The notes below the pieces were generated by a model that worked only from the letters and a program-made list of their open reading frames with translations, was not told the DNA's origin and made no database searches. Both the position numbers and the translations under genes were made by a program. Below, one piece after another: positions 43,774 to 51,356 of a stretch of DNA of 64,000 nucleotides (positions are counted from its first letter, which is position 1; every line of letters begins with the position of its first letter). This DNA is from an uncultured Opitutia bacterium (GTDB taxonomy: Bacteria > Verrucomicrobiota > Verrucomicrobiia > Opitutales > Opitutaceae), in the NCBI GenBank assembly GCA_903840415.1, contig CAIMFY010000101.1:24621-88620 (forward strand), read 5' to 3'.

Positions 43774-44637
43774 ATGTTCACTCAGGATAACCTACCTCTC
43801 GAACCGTCTATTTTTATGCACCGCTTTCTCCGGGAAAACCCTGGACTTTCGGTTCGCCGCTACCGCGATCTCATCGCGAGTCAGACTGGTTGGCGGCCAA
43901 GCATGGGGGCACTGGTGAGTGCCTTGCGACGGATTGAACCAGCACCACGAACCCGTGGCCGCCCCCGGAAGCACAACCGGCCGGACGCCTCCGCACTGCT
44001 GCAAGAGGCTGGCAGGACTATGCTCGCTGCGTTTCCGTTAACCCGCGTTCCACGCCGAAAAGCGAAGTCGGCGTTAGCGAATTTTATCTCGAAGGCGAAT
44101 GTGCTGGTGGCGCCAGTCGGGAGAATTCCCGCGCGTTTCTACCCGCGCCACACACCGAGGTTCTTGGACGCGGCCATTGTCTCGATCGCAGGGCTGCCAC
44201 CTCGACTGCATCTTCTTTGGCGCGACTCCTTGGCCCAAACCGCCAAGGCGAAACGGTGTTACAGCGCACTACTTTCGGACATGTTTCTGCGGATCCGTTT
44301 GATAAGGCGCGGATCGGGGCTGTGGCTGGCAAAGTTGGTGCTGTCGAAACGGGCTCGGGCCGCCAACCACAAAGAATTTATTTTCCGACACGAGGGAAAG
44401 TCCGGATCTTCGGAAGACATCAAGCCCAGAACGGCAGAGGCCGAGGCGGTTAGGCAGCAACGTGCGTTACGCCGATGGGTCCAACTCGCGTTTCAAGCAA
44501 TCGCCTTCGACCACCCTACCGGCCAACGCGCGCCGGGAAAGCGGAGGGTACAGCAGCACCTCCAATCGCTTTGGCGGAAACTCTGGCGCCCGACTGCGCC
44601 CGCGCCGGACGCGTCCGGTCCCCCGGCCACGGTTTGA
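43774..44637 (+). CDS. hypothetical DNA-binding-type protein with AT-hook motif
   Basis: The 287-residue basic protein has an AT-hook-like RTRGRPRKHNRP at about 59-70 and a helix-rich remainder (SALLSDMFLRIRLIRRGSGLWLAKLVLSKRARAANHKEF; RALRRWVQLAFQAIAF). It diverges from the three-gene recombinase-like module and probably belongs to it. No family is recognised. Confidence 0.55.
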   Translation: MFTQDNLPLEPSIFMHRFLRENPGLSVRRYRDLIASQTGWRPSMGALVSALRRIEPAPRTRGRPRKHNRPDASALLQEAGRTMLAAFPLTRVPRRKAKSALANFISKANVLVAPVGRIPARFYPRHTPRFLDAAIVSIAGLPPRLHLLWRDSLAQTAKAKRCYSALLSDMFLRIRLIRRGSGLWLAKLVLSKRARAANHKEFIFRHEGKSGSSEDIKPRTAEAEAVRQQRALRRWVQLAFQAIAFDHPTGQRAPGKRRVQQHLQSLWRKLWRPTAPAPDASGPPATV

Positions 44638-45608
44638 TGCCCTGACACTGACCACCGACGCACCGTTGTGACGCCCGCGACTCGGCGTCCTGGTGCTTCG
44701 GCGTACGGCGGCGGGGGGCGCGGGCGACGGGAGGGGCGGGGGTGGTGAACCGGGAGGAGAGAGATGCGAAACGGACGCGTCCGTGGTGGTCCGGCGGCGA
44801 TTCCGAGCGCGACCTCGCCGAGGGCGGACGTGGTCCGCGTCGATGGACCGGGCGGTTGTGACCGGCGACCAGTGGGTCCCAAAATTCGTTGGGTCGGGGC
44901 CCCGTCCGGCGGGGGCGCAGACCCTCGCGAGGGTGCGCCGGACCGGTGCTCCAAGGCAGGTTATGGCCGCGCCCGACCGCGCCCGCGCGCCGCGACAACC
45001 CAACCATGACCGCCCTGAACGCTCATCCCACCCCTCCCTGAAGCCAATCGGTCCCCAAGGACCGGCCCGCCCAACGGCCGTTCTTGGTGAACTTGGGTTG
45101 GCTCGACCGCCCGGGGAGTTTCCTGGCCAAGGCTCGTTCGCGCCGTGCTGCCACCATCAGCGCCAGAGGGTCGTCAACCCGGGACGCCCATTTCATCCGC
45201 CGGGCAGGCCGGCGTCCCGGAGGCTCGCCGTCCACCGCCCGCCCGCACCCAAACGAGGTGCGACGAGGTGAGTCATTCTACCATCAACCGCCGTCCGGAG
45301 CAAATGGCCCGTCGCGCTCGACTCAATTGCCGCCCCGCCCGCCGCCGCCTTGGACCGCCAAGGCCCGGTCAAAACCCCTTTAAATTGGCGCCGCGGGCGG
45401 GCGCAAGTTCGCCGGGCGCCGCGGCGAACGGCCCTTTTGGTGCGGAACGGGCGCTTGGGCGGGGCGGGCTCAGGCGCGGAGAAAGATCTTTTCGAGGGGG
45501 GGGGCGAACCAGCGCTGGCGCGTGAATCCTTGTTTTACGAGTTGGGCGGAATTAGCCTCGAGGGGAACGGGACAAAGCTAAGGGGGATTTCGAACAAATG
45601 ACCGGAGT
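44638..45608. other. 971-bp very GC-rich stretch without a supported gene
   Basis: Several overlapping open frames exist in both directions, but all are Arg/Pro/Gly-rich products of base composition, with no motif or start signal I can defend. The stretch holds a small hairpin CGGTCC-CCAA-GGACCG (45049-45064) and a 14-bp palindrome ACGGACGCGTCCGT (44771-44784). That palindrome repeats the core of CCGGACGCGTCCGG at 44605-44618, in the end of the upstream gene. It may contain decayed genes or a module end. Confidence 0.5.
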
Positions 45609-45956
45609 TTAGCGGGCGTTTACGTGTGCGGCTTTCACAGCCGCCTTGCCCAAGGCCGCGGGGCTGGCACCGAAGAGTACTTGAACGGCTTTCCGTGATC
45701 TTCGGGCCTGCATTTTAGCCTTCTGGCGATCGAACTGGCCTGGCAGTTGACCCAGCGGCGCGCGACGGGCCTTCTCCAGCCGGACATAATCATCCGCGGA
45801 CAGAATCACCCATTCCGGCCGGCCGTACCGGCTGATGGCGACGGCGCCCTTGGCCGCTTGCGCAGCGACCTGACGAAACCTGTTCTTGACCGCCGAAGCA
45901 TCAAACGCGGGCAGGTCGCGCAGCAGGGCATCGATGGGCGCAGGGAAATTTTTCAT
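45609..45956 (-). CDS. Phd/YefM-type antitoxin, apparently orphan
   Basis: The ATG at 45954-45956 gives 115 residues. The Phd/YefM fold is visible as FDASAVKNRFRQVAAQAAKGAVAISRYGRPEWVILSADDYVRLEKARR. The C-terminal part (QFDRQKAKMQARRSRKAVQVLFGASPAALGKAAVKAA) resembles tails that bind zeta-like or other toxins. No toxin gene follows on the minus strand; the GC-rich stretch lies there instead. An extension upstream to 46058 is unlikely because it runs into the 34-nt repeat at 46049. Confidence 0.75.
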   Translation of the reverse strand: MKNFPAPIDALLRDLPAFDASAVKNRFRQVAAQAAKGAVAISRYGRPEWVILSADDYVRLEKARRAPLGQLPGQFDRQKAKMQARRSRKAVQVLFGASPAALGKAAVKAAHVNAR

Positions 45957-46048
45957 CGGATGGGGAATATTGGACAAGTTGGCGCTGAAGCCCAGAACGA
46001 CCTTGGGCCCGTCGCCGCTCCGTGCTAGTGGCGCGAGGTAACGATGGA

Positions 46049-46082
46049 TGAAGCCCACTTAATGCCGGGAACGCGGGCTTCG
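46049..46082 (-). repeat. 34-nt hairpin site, copy D (reverse orientation)
   Basis: Read on the minus strand it begins CGAAGCCCGCGTTCC and ends GGGCTTCA. It shares CGAA at 1-4, GTTCC at 11-15 and the TTC near the end with copies C, A, B and E, at exactly the same length. Confidence 0.6.
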
Positions 46083-46320
46083 CCCGTCAACGGAGAGGAG
46101 CGAACCGGTCGCGAGTTTCAAGGGCGACTCTCGTCCTCGGCCCGCGGCGGTGGGCGCGAGGTGAAGATAAAACGCAGCTCGGGCAGGGCAGCGAGAATCT
46201 CGGCGATGTGCCTCGGCTCGCCGCTCCGGTGTTGGCTGACGGCGGGTCGCGCGCTCTCCCCTGCCCTGCTTTTCCCGCGCGCGTTCTTTCGCCGGGGAAT
46301 TGCCTGGAGGTTGCCGGGCA

Positions 46321-46455
46321 TCAGCGGGCGGCCGCCGCGGCAGGCACGGTGACCGAGGCGGTCGCTGGAGTCTTCTTGCCGACGGATAGGATCGCGCGTG
46401 TGACATCCTCGTCATCGACATGCAGGTAACTTGGCGTCTCTATTGCCACGGGCAC
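46321..46455 (-). CDS. possible short ORF or C-terminal remnant
   Basis: A GTG-initiated 44-codon frame reads VAIETPSYLHVDDEDVTRAI then LSVGKKTPATASVTVP. It has protein-like composition, unlike the surrounding frames, and an in-frame stop just upstream. It could be a short gene or the broken end of a longer one. The rest of 45957-46488 shows no supported gene. Confidence 0.25.
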   Translation of the reverse strand: MPVAIETPSYLHVDDEDVTRAILSVGKKTPATASVTVPAAAAAR

Positions 46456-46488
46456 TCAACATTCTGTGCGTTCAACACTCGACAACAA

Positions 46489-47334
46489 CTAGGCGGAAAG
46501 CGCAGCTCGGAATACTGTGGGCGTCAGCAAAAGCACATCATCGAGAGGCCCTTTGAGATGGAACTGCCGGGGCGCCTTTCGGAAATGAAATAGTCGATAT
46601 AGGTGATACCGCTCTGAAGTTCGCTTTGAGACGCCTAGTTCGTTAGCTGTTACGTAAAACGGAGTGCGCGATCCAAAGGTGGTCGTCTTCACTTCGATAA
46701 ACCTGTCCGAGCCATCCTCGCTGAATGAACGAACATCGAAGCCCTCGGATGCGCCTATCGTGACCGCGACATGCTCCACTCGGTCGACCAATCGTTCCAG
46801 CCCCAGGTTAAGCAATCTTGCCCTCTCATACTTCAAGACAAATTCTTCTCCTGCTCTTCCTAAGGCGCTATTGCGTTCCTCTTCGGCAAGAAAATCACGG
46901 TCCTTACTTTTTGATCGAGGCCTAGCCTCGGCCTCCACTTTCTGAGGCTTTGGAAGCCGGTCAGGCGGGGCGACGACGGTGGAGAGGATATCCTCCGGAT
47001 CCGGACCCGTGGGCACAGCCGTTATAGTTGCCTCGATCAATGCATTCAATTCTGCATCTTGCGAGACTTGGCGCACAACGACTTCGCGCAGGAGCCCCTG
47101 GTAGTTTGAATAGGGTTTGTAGCCATCAATCCAAGGGCGTCCAAGTTCGCACAGAATCGCGCTGATATTCATGTGTTTGCGATCAATGGCTAGGTCCGAT
47201 CTCTTGATCAGTTGGACCAGGCTACGCCGATGGGCGGACTTGTTGTAGGCCTCACTTCGCAACTCGGACTTAAGCATGGCTCTGTAGTCGGCAACAGTCG
47301 CTTCCACTTCAAATCTAGTCCAACCTTCAGCCAT
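46489..47334 (-). CDS. DUF3883-domain (PD-(D/E)xK-like) protein
   Basis: In this 281-residue protein the C-terminal third carries the DUF3883 restriction-endonuclease-like pattern: ALGRAGEEFVLKYERARL (Glu163), EGFDVRSFS (Asp200), RFIEVKTTTFGSRTPFYVTANEL (Glu214-x-Lys216) and YHLYRLFHF. The N-terminal part (1-130) is a helical domain I do not recognise. Such proteins occur in restriction and antiphage loci. The gene is less GC-rich than its neighbours, a sign of transfer. It is divergent from the WYL regulator. Confidence 0.8.
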   Translation of the reverse strand: MAEGWTRFEVEATVADYRAMLKSELRSEAYNKSAHRRSLVQLIKRSDLAIDRKHMNISAILCELGRPWIDGYKPYSNYQGLLREVVVRQVSQDAELNALIEATITAVPTGPDPEDILSTVVAPPDRLPKPQKVEAEARPRSKSKDRDFLAEEERNSALGRAGEEFVLKYERARLLNLGLERLVDRVEHVAVTIGASEGFDVRSFSEDGSDRFIEVKTTTFGSRTPFYVTANELGVSKRTSERYHLYRLFHFRKAPRQFHLKGPLDDVLLLTPTVFRAALSA

Positions 47335-47449
47335 AGCTAATCACTAGGCCACAGCTCTTGAAGTTCGCCAGGATATTCCAGTGCCGGAAAGGAGCGCCCC
47401 GAAGGATGCGGGTTGCCCAGCGACCACTTACGGCGACACTGCATGTCCT

Positions 47450-48445
47450 ATGGCTCCCAAGCCCTCCCCTAAGGTCCAGCTGTCACGGCCACCGCTCGAA
47501 AGGATGATGCGCATTCATGAAGAATTGCAGGACGGAAAACTCACCAACTGTTCAATGCTCGGGAAACTACTGGAGGTTTCGACCAAGACCGTGATACGCG
47601 ATATAGCGTTCATGCGCGACCGCCTCGGGTTGCCAGTGGAATACGACGAAAAGATCTACGCGTACCGCTACAGTTATCCGGTTAAGAACTTCCCCACAGT
47701 TCAGATCAGCGAGGGCGAACTCCTCGCCCTCCTCGTCGCCGAAAAGGCCCTCAAGGAATACGACGGCACGCCCTATCACGGGCAGCTCGCCCACGCCTTC
47801 GAAAAACTCTCCGCGGCCCTGCGCAGCAAGGTGAGCTTCGCTCCCGACCGCATGAACAGCGTGTCGTTTCACCATGCGGGGCTGGGCAAGCCCGACCTCA
47901 AGGTGTTCGACCGCCTGAGCCAAGCGTTGCGTGATTCCTGCGAGGTCGAGTTCGACTACGTGAAACCCGGCTCTCGGGCCGTCGAAGCCCGCCGGGTGCA
48001 GCCCTATCATCTCAGCAACCGCGAGAACTTCTGGTACTTGGTGGCGCACGATACCGACCGGAATGACCTGCGGCACTTCGCAGTGGCCCGGATGCGCAAC
48101 GTCAAGGTCACCTCAAAAACATTTGAACTGCCCGCTGACTTCGACCCGGAGAAACATTTCGCGAAGTCGTTCGGTGCGTTCGTCGGCAAGGGCGACCACC
48201 GCGTGGTCGTGCGCTTTTCACCCACGGTTGCTGACCGCGTGAAGGAGCGGATCTGGCATAAGTCCCAGGTCGAAAAGGAGCGGGCCGACGGCAGCCTCGA
48301 GATCGCCCTCCAAGTGGACAACCTCGAAGAAGTGGAGCGCTGGGTGCTCGGCTGGGGCGAGCATGTGCAGGTCATGGCACCGCGAGAACTCCTCCAGCGA
48401 ATCCGCGCCACCGCGGAGCGCGTGCGAAAGCTTTATCCCCGCTGA
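47450..48445 (+). CDS. WYL-domain transcriptional regulator
   Basis: The ATG at 47450 gives 331 residues. An N-terminal winged HTH (LERMMRIHEELQDGKLTNCSMLGKLLEVSTKTVIRDIAFMRDRLGLPVEYDEKIYAYRYSYP) is followed by a WYL domain (VEARRVQPYHLSNRENFWYLVAHD, residues about 185-210) and the WCX extension. WYL regulators of this build (CapW/BrxR-like) repress defence operons and respond to nucleic-acid or nucleotide signals. A 34-nt hairpin site starts 7 bases after its stop. Confidence 0.85.
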   Translation: MAPKPSPKVQLSRPPLERMMRIHEELQDGKLTNCSMLGKLLEVSTKTVIRDIAFMRDRLGLPVEYDEKIYAYRYSYPVKNFPTVQISEGELLALLVAEKALKEYDGTPYHGQLAHAFEKLSAALRSKVSFAPDRMNSVSFHHAGLGKPDLKVFDRLSQALRDSCEVEFDYVKPGSRAVEARRVQPYHLSNRENFWYLVAHDTDRNDLRHFAVARMRNVKVTSKTFELPADFDPEKHFAKSFGAFVGKGDHRVVVRFSPTVADRVKERIWHKSQVEKERADGSLEIALQVDNLEEVERWVLGWGEHVQVMAPRELLQRIRATAERVRKLYPR

Positions 48446-48452
48446 TGGTGGG

Positions 48453-48486
48453 CGAAGCCCCTGTTCCGGCGAAAACAGGGGCTTCG
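48453..48486 (+). repeat. 34-nt hairpin site, copy C (perfect 13-8-13)
   Basis: The arms CGAAGCCCCTGTT (48453-48465) and AACAGGGGCTTCG (48474-48486) are exact inverse complements around an 8-nt spacer. G48452 and C48487 extend the stem. No T-run follows, so it is not a typical intrinsic terminator. It is the most symmetrical of five related copies. Confidence 0.75.
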
Positions 48487-48596
48487 CGGTCGCGCAGTTC
48501 ACCCTTTGCACGGTGACGGTGAACTCGCCCAACGGCTTCGAGTAAACATCGCCTGCTACCGCAAACGCGATGTTCGGAAGTGGGAAGATCCAAAGG

Positions 48597-49874
48597 CTAT
48601 CTCAGCCCCGTCACGTTCAGACCGGATAATCCGGCGGCAGACGCGGAAAGGACCGACGGATGAACCCCGGAAATTCCGAGCGGACTGTAGACGCCTGACG
48701 CGGTCCGAAGATCGGCGCGCAAGGGCGAACCCGTCGCCATCAACGGATTCACGTGGGCCGACAACAGGCTGCTCGTCGTAAAGGGCAGCTCGTTCGGGAC
48801 AAAGATTTCCGACTTTTTCTCTTCGGAGAAAAGGATGGAACCGAATCCAGCGTCCGTAATCGTCTCCCCGTCGGCGCGCGCCGTCCAGTTCACGGTGACT
48901 TCACTCTCGCGGCGTTCGAGCGTTACGCCAGTGGTGGAAATAGCGGTTTCCTTGTGCAGGACATAGTTGAGCTTGCTGCTGAATTTGCATTCGCCATCCG
49001 GGACGAATTCCAGGAGTTCGGTGCCTTTGTAGCTCTCGCCCAATGGAGGATACTCGGTGTAGGCGCGCGATGAAATCAACGACAGCGCGGCTCGATAGTT
49101 GGCACTCAACCCCACTCCATAGTGGAACTCGGCGCCCATGTGCTCGGCGACCTTATCCGCGATCTCCCAAACGATGAAGTAGGTATCGAGGCCCCAAAAA
49201 TAAAATCGTTTGGCCGCGACTTCGCGGATGGCCTTAAGGAGGCGGGAATTTTCCGCGCTCAACTGGTCGATCAGGGCGGAAAGGGCTTCGGTGCTGGGCA
49301 GGACGAAGAATTTCGCGGCCGGCCGCTCGAATTTGGACGCATAGCTGTGGGCATTTTTGTCGCCCACGAGGAAGACGATCGTCCGGCCTTTTCGGTGGCG
49401 CACGAATTCCAGGGTCGTCGCACAAATAACCGAGTCGCGGTAGGCGGATTCGTCGCCGCGATCAAAGGGCGGCTCCCGGCGCACGGCGCGAAGCGAAATC
49501 GCCCGCCATTCCGCGGCGGGGATACTGCCCTTGATAAGTTTGAATCCGGACGTGCGCAGATCGGCGTTGAGCTGGGTTTTTAGGCGGCGGGTCAGGACCG
49601 GCAGCTCGTGTTTGATGCTCACTTTGGTGTCGACGAGTTTTTCGATTTTCTGGGCCGACTCGATCACCGCCGCGTGGTTTTTCGCGACTACCTCGATTTT
49701 TTGATAGAGTGCTTCTTCGAAGACCATTTCGGGGATGTGGACGGTGACATCGGCTTTCTTGCCGAGCTCCCGCATGGCGTCCTTGAACTTCCGGGATGCG
49801 ACGTAACGACCTGTGCCGCCCGTGAAAATGATGTTGGTGTCGACGACTACATCCAAGACCGGTTTCGCGCTCAT
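48597..49874 (-). CDS. PIN-domain protein with long C-terminal extension
   Basis: In this 425-residue protein the N-terminal half is a PIN-like RNase domain (DUF4935-type). VLDVVVDTNIIF has Asp12, an internal FEEALYQKIEVV carries the acidic helix, YRDSVICATTLEF supplies the third acidic group and VFLVGDKNAHSY the fourth. The second half (about 240-425) is beta-rich with unknown function (ECKFSSKLNYVLHKETAISTTGVTLERRESEVTVNWTARAD). No antitoxin-like partner is adjacent. It may be an RNA-cleaving defence effector. Confidence 0.7.
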   Translation of the reverse strand: MSAKPVLDVVVDTNIIFTGGTGRYVASRKFKDAMRELGKKADVTVHIPEMVFEEALYQKIEVVAKNHAAVIESAQKIEKLVDTKVSIKHELPVLTRRLKTQLNADLRTSGFKLIKGSIPAAEWRAISLRAVRREPPFDRGDESAYRDSVICATTLEFVRHRKGRTIVFLVGDKNAHSYASKFERPAAKFFVLPSTEALSALIDQLSAENSRLLKAIREVAAKRFYFWGLDTYFIVWEIADKVAEHMGAEFHYGVGLSANYRAALSLISSRAYTEYPPLGESYKGTELLEFVPDGECKFSSKLNYVLHKETAISTTGVTLERRESEVTVNWTARADGETITDAGFGSILFSEEKKSEIFVPNELPFTTSSLLSAHVNPLMATGSPLRADLRTASGVYSPLGISGVHPSVLSASAAGLSGLNVTGLR

Positions 49875-50035
49875 GGAGTCGTAGCCTCTATATTTCTAGT
49901 TCGTGTGCGAGCCTACAACGTTCGCGGTCAGCCACTCCCGGAAACGATCTTTTTGTGATTTTGGCATGAAGAACCGTCCGGATTCGCAGGATAATTTTGT
50001 CGATCACGCTGTCCGGTTGGATCACCTTCGTCAAA

Positions 50036-50533
50036 ATGAGCGTGCCATCGAATCGCCTAATCGCGGAGCTTTCCTACCACATCCGGACCGGCGCCTCGAA
50101 AGAGTGGAGCGAGTTCGGAGTGCTCTGGAGCGCGTTCAATGCCGTGTACGGCGGAGAGCCCGACCCGAAAGAAAGGGCCCGCGTGATGGCGTGCATTCGC
50201 GGGCATTTCAGCGAGCGTGGGGCGCTTCGGGCCCTTCGGGCCGCCACGAAGTCGATTGATAAGATTCTCGCGCTGCCGCCCGGGGACATGCGCCTTGAAG
50301 TCTGGAACCCTGCATTCCGTGCGGCTTCGCAACGTTGCGCCGCGCTCTACCGGGACCGAAACGCCACGGCCGTAGCCCGGCTGGCGGCGGTCGGGGGTGT
50401 TCTCTATCAGGTCCGCTGCAATTTGATTCACGGGTCGAAAGATCCGCGCAGTCCTCGCGATCGAATGTTGGTCCACGAAAGTGTCCTGGTGCTGCGTGCC
50501 TTGGTTCCAGCATTGGAGGAGGAGTTGAAATAA
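50036..50533 (+). CDS. HEPN-type putative RNase
   Basis: The ATG at 50036 gives 165 residues. It is all-helical in character, with the HEPN catalytic-type motif Arg127-CNLI-His132 (R-x4-H) in GVLYQVRCNLIHGSKDPRSPRDRMLVHESVLVLRALVPALEEEL. The early segment EWSEFGVLWSAFNAVYGG is typical of Apea-like HEPN proteins. It is 2 bases upstream of an HNH endonuclease gene, implying a joint operon. Confidence 0.72.
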   Translation: MSVPSNRLIAELSYHIRTGASKEWSEFGVLWSAFNAVYGGEPDPKERARVMACIRGHFSERGALRALRAATKSIDKILALPPGDMRLEVWNPAFRAASQRCAALYRDRNATAVARLAAVGGVLYQVRCNLIHGSKDPRSPRDRMLVHESVLVLRALVPALEEELK

Positions 50534-50535
50534 GT

Positions 50536-51012
50536 ATGCCGAAATCCCCCGCATGGGCGAAGAACGTAGTGAAGCAGGTATTGTGGACCGCCATCGATCG
50601 CGAGCTGACACCCCGTGAAGTCGACGCGCTTTGGGCGAATTTCGGCAGCGCCTGCGCCTATTGTGGCGCCTCTCTCCGCCGCGGCGATAAGAGTGCCCAC
50701 AAGGATCATCTTCTGCCGGTCGAGCTCGGTGGCACAAATCACATTTCTAACCGGGTGCTTTCCTGCGCCGCGTGCAACGAAAAGGAAAAGCGGGATGAAC
50801 CGTGGTTAGATTTCCTCACCCGGAAGGTTCCGGACCGAGCGTTATTTGACGCGCGAAAGACGAAGATCGAAGTCTGGAGGCAGCAGCATGCAGACTCCTT
50901 CGTGCCCGTCTCTGCCGGAGTTCGTGAAATTTGGATTCAGGAGAAAGATCGCTTGGCGTGCGAAATCGAGCTGAGTCTGACGAGAGTGCGCGCGGCAAAA
51001 CGCGGCCCGTGA
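50536..51012 (+). CDS. HNH endonuclease
   Basis: The ATG at 50536 gives 158 residues. The zinc and metal motif is complete: Cys40-x2-Cys43 (CAYC), HKDHLLPVELGGTNHISNRVLSC with His58 and Asn72, and Cys77-x2-Cys80-Asn81 (CAACN). The flanking sequences are helical. It is translationally close to the HEPN gene, so the pair has one RNA-targeting and one DNA-targeting nuclease domain. A further short frame starts at its stop (GTGA). Confidence 0.85.
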   Translation: MPKSPAWAKNVVKQVLWTAIDRELTPREVDALWANFGSACAYCGASLRRGDKSAHKDHLLPVELGGTNHISNRVLSCAACNEKEKRDEPWLDFLTRKVPDRALFDARKTKIEVWRQQHADSFVPVSAGVREIWIQEKDRLACEIELSLTRVRAAKRGP

Positions 51013-51290
51013 TCGTTTCATGGGGCCCCAGCCCATCGCTTGATCGGTGTTCGCGTAGCGTCGACCACGTCACGCCCTTCGATCAGATCGTCGACCAATT
51101 TTTCGGCATCCTGGGCATTGATCTGAACACGACACTGCTCACGGCGGCCGTGGACGCACCCAGCGCTCCGGTCTGGCGCAATCCGCAATTGACTGCGGAC
51201 TTCCAGAAATATCATCGCGGATTCCCGCTCCGCCTTGTCCATCGCCGCGAGAACTTAAGCGAGATCAAGCGTGCCGCACTTCGCGGATAA
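51009..51290 (+). CDS. small hypothetical protein after HEPN-HNH
   Basis: A GTG overlapping the HNH stop (GTGA) opens a 93-residue frame (IVSWGPSPSLDRCSRSVDHVTPFDQIVDQFFGILGIDLNTTLLTAA, then KYHRGFPLRLVHRRENLSEIKRAAL). The composition is protein-like. Near its end another frame reads PHFADKLLAKMEKHVEHCAS to a stop at about 51333, which also looks like coding sequence. A frameshift or an overlapping gene is possible. No family is recognised. Confidence 0.45.
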   Translation: MIVSWGPSPSLDRCSRSVDHVTPFDQIVDQFFGILGIDLNTTLLTAAVDAPSAPVWRNPQLTADFQKYHRGFPLRLVHRRENLSEIKRAALRG

Positions 51291-51356
51291 GCTCCTGGCG
51301 AAGATGGAGAAACACGTCGAGCATTGCGCTTCCTGAGATTGGGCCCCCTCACGGCG

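Noticed and set aside
48453..48486. Hairpin after the WYL gene as a simple intrinsic terminator
   Set aside because: The stem is strong, but no T-run follows on either side, and four related copies exist that are not all placed after genes.
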